Position numbers and translations under genes: made by a program
Notes under the pieces: generated by a model
What the model was told of the DNA's origin: nothing
What the model saw: only the letters and a program-made list of their open reading frames with translations
Database searches by the model: none
Source of the DNA: Microbacterium sp. CGR2
GTDB lineage: Bacteria; Actinomycetota; Actinomycetes; Actinomycetales; Microbacteriaceae
Direction of reading: 5' to 3'
Length of the DNA: 64,000 nucleotides
Assembly: GCF_003626735.1 (NCBI RefSeq)
Contig: NZ_RBHX01000001.1
Location: 3,612,266-3,676,265, forward strand
Part shown: positions 1-9,283 of the stretch, one piece after another
Layout: every line of letters starts with the position of its first letter
Position numbering within the stretch: position 1 is the first letter of the stretch

Positions 1-126
1 TTCGATCCACGAGGCCAGGCTTCGACTCAGCGGCGGTCGGAAGCCGGCCGCAGATGCTGTCCCGAGTGCTGTCATCGAACCAGAATCTCTCTTCAGAACG
101 TGTGAGGACGCCTGGGCGGTCATTGG

Positions 127-216
127 CTAGCCGCCGAGGGAGAAGAATGCGATCGCGGCGATGAGAACGACGGCGCCGATGACGATCCAGACGATGGTGC
201 TGCGCTTCTTCTGCAT
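127..216 (-). CDS. 29-residue single-span membrane peptide
   Basis: A short reading frame opens with MQKKRS and then has one hydrophobic stretch of about 20 residues (IVWIVIGAVVLIAAIAFF), giving a basic N-terminus followed by a single membrane span. A GGAAGGAA sequence lies about 9 bases before the ATG. It follows the two ABC permease genes on the same strand, so it may be the last gene of that operon and an accessory subunit. I know no family for it, and a peptide this small could be spurious. Confidence 0.45.
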   Translation of the reverse strand: MQKKRSTIVWIVIGAVVLIAAIAFFSLGG

Positions 217-265
217 GATGCGGGGTTCCTTCCAGGTGGTGCGGTGCGGTGAGGGTTTCATGAGG

Positions 266-1018
266 TCAGGCGTCGCGGCGGATGAGGGTGACGGTGTACA
301 CGACGACGGAGAGGAATGCCCAGGCGAGAAGCACGAGGGCGGCAATGCCGGGCGGCAGTTCGGTGACGTCGTAGCCGGGTGTTCCGACAAGGCTTAGACT
401 CGCCTGGTCGGGTAGGAACCGGATGCCGTCCGGCCATTGCAGGATTCCGGTGGCGACGACGATGGGCAGGGCGATCATGATCGCCAAGGGGGCGATGGTG
501 CCTTTGAGGATCCCTGCAAGCCCGAAGGCAATCAAGGACATGAGCAGATACACGCCGACCCACTGCGCGCAGTTCAGCGCGAGCTCCCATGGACTCAGGC
601 CGACGGAAACTCCAATGACCAGGCGCGCCGGGACGATCGCGATGAGGGCTGCTACGAAGCAGATCGCCACCGTCGCGGTGAGCTTGGCGAACGCGAGGGC
701 GCCGCGGCGAGGAGTGGCGACCAGGCTTATCCGCAGTTGCCCGCCATGGTGCTCCGTCGCGGCCGCCCACACCGGAATGACGAGGAAGGCGTAGAGCGGT
801 GCGAGCATCACCATGCCGAACGACGACAACCGGGAGGGCACGACGGCATTGCCGGTGTAGAACAGGAGCCCCGACGCGTCGATCGCGGCCAGAGCAAGGT
901 TCACCGCCAGAGTGATTGCAAGTATGAGGACCGTTGCGGGATGGCTGATGATCTTCGTGATCTCCGACGCGATCTCATCGCGATGCCGAATATCCGGGTG
1001 TCGGGATGCGAGGGTCAT
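266..1018 (-). CDS. ABC-2 type transporter permease (second of pair)
   Basis: This 250-residue protein has about six hydrophobic segments, typical of ABC-2 permeases of bacitracin/lantibiotic-type exporters. The chosen ATG overlaps the stop of the upstream permease by four bases (ATGA), indicating translational coupling. With the ATPase at 1818-2531 and the other permease it forms a three-gene export operon. Together with the adjacent two-component system this layout is typical of peptide-antibiotic sensing and resistance, so immunity to the neighbouring lasso peptide is plausible but inferred. Confidence 0.8.
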   Translation of the reverse strand: MTLASRHPDIRHRDEIASEITKIISHPATVLILAITLAVNLALAAIDASGLLFYTGNAVVPSRLSSFGMVMLAPLYAFLVIPVWAAATEHHGGQLRISLVATPRRGALAFAKLTATVAICFVAALIAIVPARLVIGVSVGLSPWELALNCAQWVGVYLLMSLIAFGLAGILKGTIAPLAIMIALPIVVATGILQWPDGIRFLPDQASLSLVGTPGYDVTELPPGIAALVLLAWAFLSVVVYTVTLIRRDA

Positions 1019-1821
1019 CGGGCATCCCTTCTCCCGATCGCGATCAGCGCGCACGTGGAGGCGATAACGGCCCACGCCGTCAGGACGAGGGCACCTTGCA
1101 ATGCGGTCCCGCTGAGCGGCACAGGCACGATCGCGGCGTCTTGGAACAGGAGGTTGCGTGCGGCGCTGAAGGGGAGGAACGCATCGACAATAGGGGCGAT
1201 CATCGCGACGACCTGTGAGAACGTCAGCGTAAGAAGTGCGACCGAAACGATGATCCCGGTGAGCGCCCGTCGAGCGATGAGCGTGATCGCCGCTCCGGTC
1301 AGCGTGATGGTCACCACGAAGAGGATCACCCGTCCGGCCTCTTGCAGCATCGGAGTCGTCCACAGCAGGTCGGGGTCCCAGTCCTTGCTGGAGAGGTAGA
1401 TCAGCACCAGGGCGATCACGATGAAGACGAGCGCGAGGCCTGCTGCGTAGAACGCGATGGCGAGGACCTTGCCGATGACGAAGCGCGCCCGGTTTGGCAC
1501 GGCGACGAGACTCAATCCGAGCTGCCCGGTCTTGAACTCGGTGCCCGCGATGATGGCACCGAGGACGGGAAGCAGCAGGCCGGCGTTCACGACCGCGGTG
1601 CCGATAGACCCACGCATCTGCGTGGCGACGTGCACGGTGCCCAGGAAGGTCTTGGCTGTACCGTCTGGTTGCACGTTCTCGACCATGGAGACGTGGTCTA
1701 CATACAGGCTGTGCTGCATATAGAGGAAGAGAACGACGATGACGGCAGTGACGATCCAGACTCCGGGGAGAGTGACGAACTTCGTGGTTTCAGATCGAAT
1801 GGTGCTGAGCATGGCTGTCAC
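1015..1821 (-). CDS. ABC-2 type transporter permease (first of pair)
   Basis: The 268-residue product has an N-terminal membrane span near residues 20-40, a large extracytoplasmic loop, and four or five later spans (for example VILFVVTITLTGAAITLIA). This is the usual ABC-2 permease pattern. Its start overlaps the ATPase stop by four bases and its stop overlaps the next permease start by four bases. It would form the membrane channel with its neighbour; the substrate cannot be read from the sequence. Confidence 0.82.
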   Translation of the reverse strand: MTAMLSTIRSETTKFVTLPGVWIVTAVIVVLFLYMQHSLYVDHVSMVENVQPDGTAKTFLGTVHVATQMRGSIGTAVVNAGLLLPVLGAIIAGTEFKTGQLGLSLVAVPNRARFVIGKVLAIAFYAAGLALVFIVIALVLIYLSSKDWDPDLLWTTPMLQEAGRVILFVVTITLTGAAITLIARRALTGIIVSVALLTLTFSQVVAMIAPIVDAFLPFSAARNLLFQDAAIVPVPLSGTALQGALVLTAWAVIASTCALIAIGRRDAR

Positions 1822-2531
1822 CAGCTCTGCCCTGGTTCGCTGCCAGTGAGAACGAAGAATGCGGCCTCCAGCGAGGCGTGCCCCTCAGTGATGTCATCCA
1901 GGGTGCCGTCTGCGATGATGCGACCTTTGTTGATAATCACGATGTCGTCCACCGTCTCGGCGGTCTCGCCCATGAGATGACTGGACAGCAGCACAGTGTT
2001 GCCCTGATCGGCATAGCGACGCAAGAAGGTGCGGACCGTGCGGATGCCTTCCGGGTCGAGCCCGTTCACGGGTTCATCGAGCACGAGGATGCGCGGCTCG
2101 CCAAGGAGCGCGGCCGCAAGACCGAGGCGCTGTTTCATGCCGAGTGAGTACTTGCGGACGCGAATCTTTGCCGCGTCCGTGAGGCCGACTGTCTCCAGCA
2201 CCTCGGCGATCCGCTGGGTTGGGATGCGGTTCGACTGCGCGATCCACCGAAGATGATCGATGCCGCGCCGCTCGGGCACCGCAGAGGCGCCATCCAGCAT
2301 CGCGCCGACCGTGCGCAACGGCTGATCGATGCTCGCGTACGGCTTGCCGTCGATGAGTGCGGTGCCGCCGGTAGCGCGGTCAAGGCCCAACAGGATGCGC
2401 AGTGTGCTGGACTTACCGGCACCGTTGGGGCCGAGGAACCCGGTCACTCGTCCGGGCTTCGCGGTGAAGGTCACCGCGTCGACAGCGGTCTTGGGTCCGT
2501 ACTTCTTCGTTACGCCGGTGATCTCGATCAC
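1818..2531 (-). CDS. ABC transporter ATP-binding protein
   Basis: This 237-residue nucleotide-binding subunit has a Walker A motif GPNGAGKSS near residue 35, a signature YSLGMKQRLGL near residue 128 and a Walker B motif ILVLDEP near 150, followed by the switch SSHLMGE. Length and motif order match ATPases of BcrA/LanF-type peptide exporters. It is the first gene of the export operon, read away from the two-component genes, with about 125 bases between it and the response regulator. Confidence 0.93.
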   Translation of the reverse strand: MIEITGVTKKYGPKTAVDAVTFTAKPGRVTGFLGPNGAGKSSTLRILLGLDRATGGTALIDGKPYASIDQPLRTVGAMLDGASAVPERRGIDHLRWIAQSNRIPTQRIAEVLETVGLTDAAKIRVRKYSLGMKQRLGLAAALLGEPRILVLDEPVNGLDPEGIRTVRTFLRRYADQGNTVLLSSHLMGETAETVDDIVIINKGRIIADGTLDDITEGHASLEAAFFVLTGSEPGQSW

Positions 2532-2656
2532 AGAGCACGCTCCTCACGATGGTTGGCGGGATGCCGTTACTTCCACCGTGCCGCGCTTGGATCTGCGGTT
2601 GTGACCCCCGGAAGTGGACACTTATGACGGCCGGCAGCGCCGTGTGCCTTCGTCGC

Positions 2657-3313
2657 TCAGCGCCGCTCGTGCAGGAGCCCCGCCTCATGGGCGAGCACCG
2701 CGAGCTGCGTTCGATCGCTCACACCGAGCTTCTGGAACAGCCGCTTCACGTAGGTCTTGATGGTCTCCGTGCTCAGATGCAGCTCCTCCGCGATCCCCGG
2801 ATTCGTCCGCCCTTGGGCGATGAGCCGGATCAGCTGGAGTTCACGACGGCTCAGCTGCGCCTCGGTGAAGGCATGGGGCTTCGAGCGGGGACGGGCGCTG
2901 AACTGCTCCAGCAGGCGCGACGTGACCTCCGGGGCAAGGGTGCTATGCCCGGCAGAGACCACCCGGACTGCCTGAAGCACCTCCTGCGCCGATGCGTTCT
3001 TCAACAGGAATCCGGCAGCGCCGTGACGCAGCGCTTCGTCGACGTACTCATCCAGATCGAACGTCGTCAGCACGATGATCCGCGTCCGTAGTCCTTCAGC
3101 GCCGCGGACCACGTCGAGACCCGAGCCATTCGGCATCTGCACGTCGACCAGCGCTACGTCCGGCGTCCACTCGGACATCAGCTGCAGCGCCTCCTGTCCG
3201 GTGCCCGCCTCCGAGACGAGTTGGAACCCAGGAGTGCCGTGAAAGAGGCGCCGGTAGACGATACGGAAGTCCGCGTCGTCGTCGGCGAGGAGAACGGTGA
3301 TCGGCCCGGTCAT
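2657..3313 (-). CDS. NarL/LuxR-family response regulator
   Basis: The 218-residue protein has a receiver domain (acidic patch LLADDDADF near residue 10, phospho-acceptor Asp in VALVDVQMP near residue 55, conserved Lys in FLLKNAS near 105). A C-terminal LuxR-type helix-turn-helix follows (residues about 150-212, with LSRRELQLIRLIAQG and STETIKTYVKRLFQKLG). The ATG overlaps the stop of the histidine kinase by four bases, so the two are a cognate pair. It probably activates the downstream ABC operon or the adjacent lasso cluster; no operator could be identified. Confidence 0.93.
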   Translation of the reverse strand: MTGPITVLLADDDADFRIVYRRLFHGTPGFQLVSEAGTGQEALQLMSEWTPDVALVDVQMPNGSGLDVVRGAEGLRTRIIVLTTFDLDEYVDEALRHGAAGFLLKNASAQEVLQAVRVVSAGHSTLAPEVTSRLLEQFSARPRSKPHAFTEAQLSRRELQLIRLIAQGRTNPGIAEELHLSTETIKTYVKRLFQKLGVSDRTQLAVLAHEAGLLHERR

Positions 3314-4455
3314 ATCTGACCTGCCGCGGGGAGACTCACGAGGAGCCGAGTGCCACCCTCGAGGCGGTTCGTCACCGTCATCGAGCCTCCGGCCGTTCCC
3401 ACCCGCTCCCGCATCCCGGTGAGCCCCATGCCTGGACGGTACCGGGCTGGGAGCCCCATGCCGTCGTCGTCGACGCGCACTGTCAACGACCCGTCCTCCT
3501 GCCAGATAGCGATCTCGCACCGGGTCGCCTCGGCATGGCGCACAGTGTTGCTGAGCGCCTCCTGCACAACTCGTGAGACGATCGCGGTCAGCTCGTCGTT
3601 GAGCCCGGTAATGTCCATCTCAGACTGAACTTCTAGGCCGCTGACCCGCGCTGCGACCACGAGCTGAGGAAGAGGAGTCGCACGGCCCGGTCCCACGTCG
3701 CCGCGACGCAGGGACCGCACTAGCTGCTGCACCTCTTCCAGCGCACCGCGCGCGCGCTGTTCGATATCGGCCAGAGCCGCCCTCAGCTCCGCCTCCCCGA
3801 GACCGGTCAAGCTGCGCGACACGTCGGCTTCTGCACTGATCACGCTGAGCGCATGGCCGACCACGTCATGCACCTCGCGCGCCATCGAGGTCTCCTGTAA
3901 CGCCCGCTCGTACGCGGCCCGCCGATCGGCGGACTCTCTCACGGCCTCCAGGCGCTTCGCTTCGGCTTGTCCCAGCAGCCACACCGTCCCGATCACGACA
4001 GCTGAGAAGATGACGCGCTGATTTACCGCCGCTGGCGACGATGAGCCGTGGGTAAGGGAGACCAACACCATCGTGGCCACCGACGCGCCCCCGATGATCC
4101 TGCTCCGGCCTACGCGCTGCAGTGCAAGCGGATACAGGCACCAGGCCACAGCCAGCATGGGGTCGGCGCTGACCTGCAGCATCCATCCCGCACCCGTCGC
4201 TGCGAGAGCGATGATCGGGGCCGCGCTCGGCAGCCGCCAGCGCAAGATGACGGCTGCAGCCGAAACGGATGCCAAGCAGATGCCCAGAACGAGGAGGCCG
4301 GCGCTAGGAGTGGACAACAGGCCCGGAACCCAGAAGACGACCACGAGCACGATCGCCACGGCAACATCGGGCCACCGCACCCAGGGCCTTCGCACGGAAC
4401 GCGCAATTGAACGCGGGGATCTGCGCGTCCCGCGCGGTCCCTTGACCTCATCCAT
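3310..4455 (-). CDS. Sensor histidine kinase (HisKA_3 type)
   Basis: This 381-residue kinase has an N-terminal membrane region (about residues 28-150, several spans). The dimerisation/phosphoacceptor helix carries the histidine in REVHDVVGHALS near residue 195. The C-terminal ATPase domain has the N-box around VVQEALSNTVRHA and the G-boxes DDGMGLPARY and GMGLTGMRERV. This is the NarX/DesK-like subfamily that pairs with NarL-type regulators. The short extracytoplasmic loops suggest sensing within the membrane, as in antibiotic-stress kinases; the ligand is unknown. Confidence 0.92.
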   Translation of the reverse strand: MDEVKGPRGTRRSPRSIARSVRRPWVRWPDVAVAIVLVVVFWVPGLLSTPSAGLLVLGICLASVSAAAVILRWRLPSAAPIIALAATGAGWMLQVSADPMLAVAWCLYPLALQRVGRSRIIGGASVATMVLVSLTHGSSSPAAVNQRVIFSAVVIGTVWLLGQAEAKRLEAVRESADRRAAYERALQETSMAREVHDVVGHALSVISAEADVSRSLTGLGEAELRAALADIEQRARGALEEVQQLVRSLRRGDVGPGRATPLPQLVVAARVSGLEVQSEMDITGLNDELTAIVSRVVQEALSNTVRHAEATRCEIAIWQEDGSLTVRVDDDGMGLPARYRPGMGLTGMRERVGTAGGSMTVTNRLEGGTRLLVSLPAAGQI

Positions 4456-4582
4456 CCTGATGCTCCTCGGTTGGTCGGCAGGAAGCTGTCGCCGAGCACC
4501 ATGCTGACATGGCCAAGCCGTCTGTGCACAGGCGCTGACGTCCGAGCGAGGACATAACGTGCCCGAATATGGAGGCGCGGAT

Positions 4583-4864
4583 CTAGGCCGCCGCCGTGAG
4601 GATGCGTACAGCCCGGACTGGGCCGAGACCGAGGCCGAGTCGGATCACCATCCGTGCTCCGGAGTAGACGCGGACACGTTCGCGTTTGATCGTGACGAGC
4701 ATCGGCTCCCACTTGGGCTCACTTCGCACCGACGCCACGAGGCGCTGCATCTCGGGATCAGTCAGGCTACGGCTGACCAAGCGTCCGTCACCGACCTTCT
4801 CGACCAACTGAGCGAGATTCCCACACCTGCGGCAACTATCGTCATACAGCAAGAATCTCTCCAC
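4583..4864 (-). CDS. DCC-type (DUF393-like) thiol-disulfide protein of the lasso cluster
   Basis: The 93-residue protein begins VERFLLYDDSCRRCG. The DxxCxxC pattern at the N-terminus followed by a mixed alpha/beta stretch is characteristic of the DCC/DUF393 thiol-oxidoreductase family. I chose the GTG at 4864 because it lies five bases after the transporter stop and has AAAGGA in front; an upstream in-frame ATG would lie inside the transporter gene. It is the last gene of the lasso operon. Since the predicted lasso core has two cysteines, a role in forming or protecting that disulfide is a reasonable inference. Confidence 0.72.
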   Translation of the reverse strand: MERFLLYDDSCRRCGNLAQLVEKVGDGRLVSRSLTDPEMQRLVASVRSEPKWEPMLVTIKRERVRVYSGARMVIRLGLGLGPVRAVRILTAAA

Positions 4865-4868
4865 GCGC

Positions 4869-6704
4869 TCATCCTTTCGTTCCTGGCGCCGACGTCGAAA
4901 CAGCGTCTTCGGCGTGCCCAGAGGATAGGAACTGGCGGGCTGCCAGCTCCTGGTACAGGTCACTCGTCACCATGAGGTCGCCGTGCGTACCCTCGGCAAC
5001 GACCTCGCCGTGATTCAAGACGACGATGCGATCTGCCGAGGCGACGGTGGACAGTCTGTGCGCGATGATCAGGGTGGTCCGCCCCGTCGCGGAAGGGGCG
5101 ATGGCATCCTGCACGAGAAGCTCGCTTCTGCCGTCCAGACTTGACGTCGCCTCGTCCAGCAGCAGGACCGAAGCACGTCCTGCAACCGCCCTCGCGATCG
5201 ACAGACGCTGTCGTTCCCCACCACTCAGACCTTGTCCATGTTCTCCCAGGACCTTGTCCAGGTAGGAGGTCGGATTCGTATCGTGCGGGTCGATAAGGCC
5301 CACAGATATCAGTGCCGCCACACACTCGGAATCGACCAGATCGGATCGGCCGAGTGTCAGGTTCTCTCTAACCGTTCCAGGCAGCACGGCTGAGTCTTGA
5401 TCGACGTAGGCGAGACGCGAACGCAAACAGTCACGCGATAACCCCTGCACGTCGCCGCCTTCGAAGTAGATCCGACCGAGCGTCGGCTCGTAGAAGCGCT
5501 CCAACAAGGCAAACAGGGTGGACTTTCCGGCTCCAGACGGTCCTACGAAAGCGACGGTCTCGCCAGCCCGAACCTCGAAAGAGACCCCTCGCAGAGCCCA
5601 TGCCCGGCTCGGATCATCCGGTGAAGCACCTGACGGGTAGTCGAAGTGCACATCCTCGAACCGGATTACTCCTCCGTTCTGAGATGTCGCGCCGGTCACC
5701 GCATCCGAGGTGATGTCGGGTTCGACTGATTCGGCCCTGATCCGCAGTACCCGTGAGAGCGAGCCGAATGCTTCACCCAGTGACGCCACGATGCCGCCCA
5801 CCGTCGCGACGGGTGCAGCCATCATCATGAGGTACATGATGAAGGCGCTGAGTTCGCCGACGCTGGTGACGCCTGCTGCTACGCGAAGAGCGCCTACCCC
5901 AACAACGACGATGAGGAGGGTCTGGATGGACACTCCTGAGACGGTCTGGAGAATCGCTCTGAGCCTCGCGGCCGTGTAGCCGGCGGATCGCACCGAGGCA
6001 GCGTGGTCCGCAGCCCGAGAACTCTCATGCTCTGTAGCCCGGGCCGCCCTAACGGTTCGGATAGCACCGAGAGTTAGTGACACGCGTTCGGCAAGCGAGC
6101 CCAGTGCGTTCTGCATGCGCAACCCGACGGGTCGCGTTCTCTTCCCGATTGCCAGCAGGACCATCAGTATGACGACTACAGCGACGAGAGATACCGCCAT
6201 GAGGGTGAGGTCGATCACGGCCATCATGACGAGTGAAGCAAGAACGGTGAGCGAACTGACAGCCAGGTCTACGAGTCCGGACGTAAAGAAGTGCCTGGTC
6301 TCAGACACATCCGTCGTGACACGCGAGACCATGTCGGCTCGCTGCCTGCTCTCAACCCGGGCGATCGGAAGACGGTAGATATGCGCGATCAACCCTTTTC
6401 GCGCCTCGAACGCGTAGCGTTCTCCGGTTCGCTCGATCAGCAGTTCCCGGATCGCTGTGAGCCCGGCGCCGAGGAGAAGCAACGAGACCAAGATGACCAC
6501 CTGCCCGGTGGGGAGTTCACCATCGAAAGTGTCGACGATCGTCGAAATGACGATGGGTTGGACCAACGACGCCGCGGCCGCGAACAGTCCTATGACGAAT
6601 GCGACTGAGAGTGGTCGCCAGTACGGGCGGACGAGATCCAAGACGTCGCGGAACCCCGCTGAAATTTCCTCGCCTGCGGCCGGCACTGCATCATTGTCAT
6701 TCAT
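4869..6704 (-). CDS. Lasso peptide ABC exporter (LarD-type)
   Basis: The 611-residue fused half-transporter has a six-span membrane domain (about residues 30-310) and a nucleotide-binding domain (about 350-590). The latter has Walker A GPSGAGKST, signature LSGGERQR and Walker B VLLLDEATSSLDG. In lasso clusters this D protein exports the mature peptide and often gives self-immunity. Its start overlaps the B2 stop by four bases, so it is coupled to the biosynthetic genes. Confidence 0.93.
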   Translation of the reverse strand: MNDNDAVPAAGEEISAGFRDVLDLVRPYWRPLSVAFVIGLFAAAASLVQPIVISTIVDTFDGELPTGQVVILVSLLLLGAGLTAIRELLIERTGERYAFEARKGLIAHIYRLPIARVESRQRADMVSRVTTDVSETRHFFTSGLVDLAVSSLTVLASLVMMAVIDLTLMAVSLVAVVVILMVLLAIGKRTRPVGLRMQNALGSLAERVSLTLGAIRTVRAARATEHESSRAADHAASVRSAGYTAARLRAILQTVSGVSIQTLLIVVVGVGALRVAAGVTSVGELSAFIMYLMMMAAPVATVGGIVASLGEAFGSLSRVLRIRAESVEPDITSDAVTGATSQNGGVIRFEDVHFDYPSGASPDDPSRAWALRGVSFEVRAGETVAFVGPSGAGKSTLFALLERFYEPTLGRIYFEGGDVQGLSRDCLRSRLAYVDQDSAVLPGTVRENLTLGRSDLVDSECVAALISVGLIDPHDTNPTSYLDKVLGEHGQGLSGGERQRLSIARAVAGRASVLLLDEATSSLDGRSELLVQDAIAPSATGRTTLIIAHRLSTVASADRIVVLNHGEVVAEGTHGDLMVTSDLYQELAARQFLSSGHAEDAVSTSAPGTKG

Positions 6705-7147
6705 GACCTGAGCTCGCCCACTGCCGCGTCGTATCGCGGTGCCGCCCGTAGCATGACGCGCAGACCCTCAAGCGATGTGACTTCACCGACGGGCGTGCGG
6801 TCGACCTCGACCCAGGCGTGCGCCAAGAACGGCTGTTCCCTGATTCCGGTGCACCAGGTAAGGCCGTGCCCGTGAAGTCGCGCCAGTGTCGCGCTCGCCA
6901 CCGACCGCGGGAGACAGCCCTCGCCCGCGCACAGCGTGCTCACTGAGACGACCAGTGTCCGATAGCGCTCCGCACGCTCTGGCGTTGGTCGCTTCCCTCC
7001 TGAAACGACAACCCGCATGGTCGATCGAAGCAGCCGAGGGGGTAACAGGCACAAAATGAACGCGACACCAACGGAGAGACGGGCAAGAAATGACTCCCCA
7101 CGCGATCTGTCGGTCGCACCTGGTTCTGGCAGTACGGCGCTACTCAC
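6701..7147 (-). CDS. Lasso peptide B2 leader protease (transglutaminase-like)
   Basis: The 148-residue protein is of the usual size for split B2 proteins. It carries the family motif CAGEGCLPRS near residue 73, whose second Cys is the expected nucleophile, and the catalytic His in LAHAWVEVD near residue 109. B2 removes the leader after the conserved Thr at position -2, acting with B1. The reading frame overlaps the B1 stop by eight bases. A hydrophobic stretch precedes the active site, as in other family members. Confidence 0.92.
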   Translation of the reverse strand: MSSAVLPEPGATDRSRGESFLARLSVGVAFILCLLPPRLLRSTMRVVVSGGKRPTPERAERYRTLVVSVSTLCAGEGCLPRSVASATLARLHGHGLTWCTGIREQPFLAHAWVEVDRTPVGEVTSLEGLRVMLRAAPRYDAAVGELRS

Positions 7148-7406
7148 CGCGCACCTCGATCAGTCGCGCCTTCTTCAGGTCCCTCAGCAACGCGTCGATA
7201 TCGCGCTTCATTGTCTCTGGATCGACGTTATAGTGCTCCGCGATGAGTGCGGTCACCTGGTTGAGGGACTTGCCTTCCTGGATGCCGCGGACGAACTGCG
7301 CGCCGACGCCGTTGAGATGCCAATAGACACCGCGAGCAGTGTCGAGAAGGATCGATCCGTCTTCAGACTCAGTCAGCTCCACCGAACGTCTGAGAACGAC
7401 TGTCAT
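7140..7406 (-). CDS. Lasso peptide B1 leader-recognition protein (PqqD-like RRE)
   Basis: This 88-residue protein has the PqqD/RRE layout: a beta hairpin with SILLDTARGVYWHLNGVG followed by three helices ending in LLRDLKKARLIEVRGE. Lasso B1 proteins bind the leader through its Tyr-Pro-Leu-Gly-Phe residues and deliver it to B2. All those leader residues are present in the precursor found at 9335-9469. The gene overlaps both neighbours by 4-8 bases. Confidence 0.92.
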   Translation of the reverse strand: MTVVLRRSVELTESEDGSILLDTARGVYWHLNGVGAQFVRGIQEGKSLNQVTALIAEHYNVDPETMKRDIDALLRDLKKARLIEVRGE

Positions 7407-9223
7407 TGCATACTCCCCACAGCGATCTTCGCCTTTTCATCTGCCAAGGAGCGGAGCCAGCGTTCCGCGAACTCGAGGTCCAATATGTCGGTGTAGGCCG
7501 CGCCGTCGGGAGAGTACGAGTTGGCGACGCGAATGACCTCATGATCTTCGATGAGGCCCAGCTCTCCGAGGAAAGACCCCCCTCCAAAGAGATCCTTTAC
7601 GCTGGACCTGATCTGCTGGTGCTGAGAGAAGACCTCTGCCGTGTAGTCACCCTTGTCGCGTCGAAAGAAGTACTCGATACTCATCGCAGGCGGTCGCCCC
7701 GCTGCGAGGAGCGGTTTCGTCGGCGACTGACGTGTGCGGTCAGCGTGGTTCAGGGACAGCGCCACGTCGATTACTCGTCTATCCAGGAAAGGGCTGTCGA
7801 AGACGATCTGCGGTGAGAGAGCGTTCATCCTCCGGACCACTGCCCCGTGGACACTGAGATACGAGAGGATCTGGTGCTGGGTGCGATCAGGGCTCAACGA
7901 CGTGACGCCGGACTCAAGCTCGGTCAGGCAGAGCGAGCTGAAACGCTGTCGCGCAGTCGCCGTATGCATGGGGCCGAAGTTGGGGATCTCGAGCCAATCT
8001 GCATAGCCGGCAAGGCTTCCCCGCTGTTTCGTGAACTCACCCCTCGCCATCGAGCGCAGCTCATCGGCAAATGTTGACCGAGCTCCCAGCATCCGAAGCA
8101 TGTCGAGCGTGGGGATGCGGTTCACCTTCCGGTACTTCCGCAGCCACCGGAATCTCCTTCGGGTGTTCGTTCGGAGGAATGACCACGGCAGACTCGACAC
8201 CTGCCCGAATAGGGCGTCTCCCGCGTGGCCGTTCAGATGCAGGCGGCTGCCGCTCGCGCCCAAAATCCGCTGAAGCGGAATAGCTGACGCCGCTGTTTTC
8301 GCCATAGCGCTAGGACCCTCGGGGAAGGCGCCCACCGTTGCCGGTACAGCTTCGTCGATCTCCTCCAGCATCTGAAGGTAGGGCACGCGGACATGTCGAG
8401 ACGCAATCTCGGTGGCAGCGCGATCTGACCATTTTGAGTCGTTGTTGAGGTCGTTGGCGCTGCTCATGTAGAAGGTGGTGAGATCAACACCGAGTTCCGC
8501 GAGAGCGAAGCACAGCGTTGTGGAGTCGAGTCCTCCTGAGAGATCAGCGCTGACCCTGTCCTGGTCAGCAACGCGGAGCATCAGGGCCTGGAGCATGGCG
8601 ATCTTCAGTCCCGGCCCCGTTGAATCGAGGTCTTCGGTTGGCGACGGAGGCATCCACCACCGAGACGAGGCAGTGCGGCCATCGTCGTGAATCGTGACTT
8701 CCTCGCCGAAGCCCAGGGCATGCACATTGCGCCAGATCGGCCTCCGCAAAAACGGATGCGTGACTTCAGAGTTCGCCAGCCTGCCAGCCAGGGAACCCAG
8801 ATCGAGCTCGAACTGGTTCAGTGCGGCCAGCGGATACTGACTATCGGCTGCGAGGACGATCTCGTCGATTCGCGTCCAGAAAACAGAACGTCGCTGCGAT
8901 ACCGGTGCATAGATGCGTGTTTTCGTCCCGTCCCGCCCGATCAGAAGCGTGTCGAACTCGACGAATCGATGTGCAAGGGCTGCAAGCCCATCCATCCGAT
9001 CTTGCTTCACCGCGCTTGAGAGGGGCTCATCGCTTTTGAGCTGGGAACCGACCATGACGACATCGACGTTGCGTCCCCGCGTGTGCACAAACTGCTCATC
9101 ACCCAGCACCCACGGACGCCCAGACCTATGCGTGAGCACAGTTGCTCCGACGAGATCGTGGAGCGCGGCTTCAATTCGAGGCTCGATATCTCTGTCGGGC
9201 ATTATCGCGAAAGCCATGGGCAT
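7403..9223 (-). CDS. Lasso peptide macrolactam synthetase (C protein, AsnB-like)
   Basis: The 606-residue protein has an N-terminal glutamine-amidotransferase-like region (about 1-200) and a C-terminal asparagine-synthetase domain. The ATP-pyrophosphate loop SADLSGGLDSTTL lies near residue 245. In lasso biosynthesis it adenylates the Asp/Glu side chain and joins it to the new N-terminus, forming the ring. The start sits about 110 bases downstream of the precursor stop, beyond a strong hairpin. An internal Met two codons later is an equally possible start. Confidence 0.92.
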   Translation of the reverse strand: MPMAFAIMPDRDIEPRIEAALHDLVGATVLTHRSGRPWVLGDEQFVHTRGRNVDVVMVGSQLKSDEPLSSAVKQDRMDGLAALAHRFVEFDTLLIGRDGTKTRIYAPVSQRRSVFWTRIDEIVLAADSQYPLAALNQFELDLGSLAGRLANSEVTHPFLRRPIWRNVHALGFGEEVTIHDDGRTASSRWWMPPSPTEDLDSTGPGLKIAMLQALMLRVADQDRVSADLSGGLDSTTLCFALAELGVDLTTFYMSSANDLNNDSKWSDRAATEIASRHVRVPYLQMLEEIDEAVPATVGAFPEGPSAMAKTAASAIPLQRILGASGSRLHLNGHAGDALFGQVSSLPWSFLRTNTRRRFRWLRKYRKVNRIPTLDMLRMLGARSTFADELRSMARGEFTKQRGSLAGYADWLEIPNFGPMHTATARQRFSSLCLTELESGVTSLSPDRTQHQILSYLSVHGAVVRRMNALSPQIVFDSPFLDRRVIDVALSLNHADRTRQSPTKPLLAAGRPPAMSIEYFFRRDKGDYTAEVFSQHQQIRSSVKDLFGGGSFLGELGLIEDHEVIRVANSYSPDGAAYTDILDLEFAERWLRSLADEKAKIAVGSMQ

Positions 9224-9283
9224 CTCACCTCGTGGAATCTTCGGGTCTATCGGGTGTACCAGACAGACGTGGATTGAGTGGAA

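Noticed and set aside
2..130. Plus-strand open frame at the left edge that could be the end of a gene
   Set aside because: Only 42 codons are visible with no recognisable motif, so it cannot be told from chance.
2595..2635. TGACCCCCGGAAGTGGACACTTATGACGG resembles an insertion-sequence end
   Set aside because: No matching inverted end or transposase sequence was found nearby; at best a small scar.
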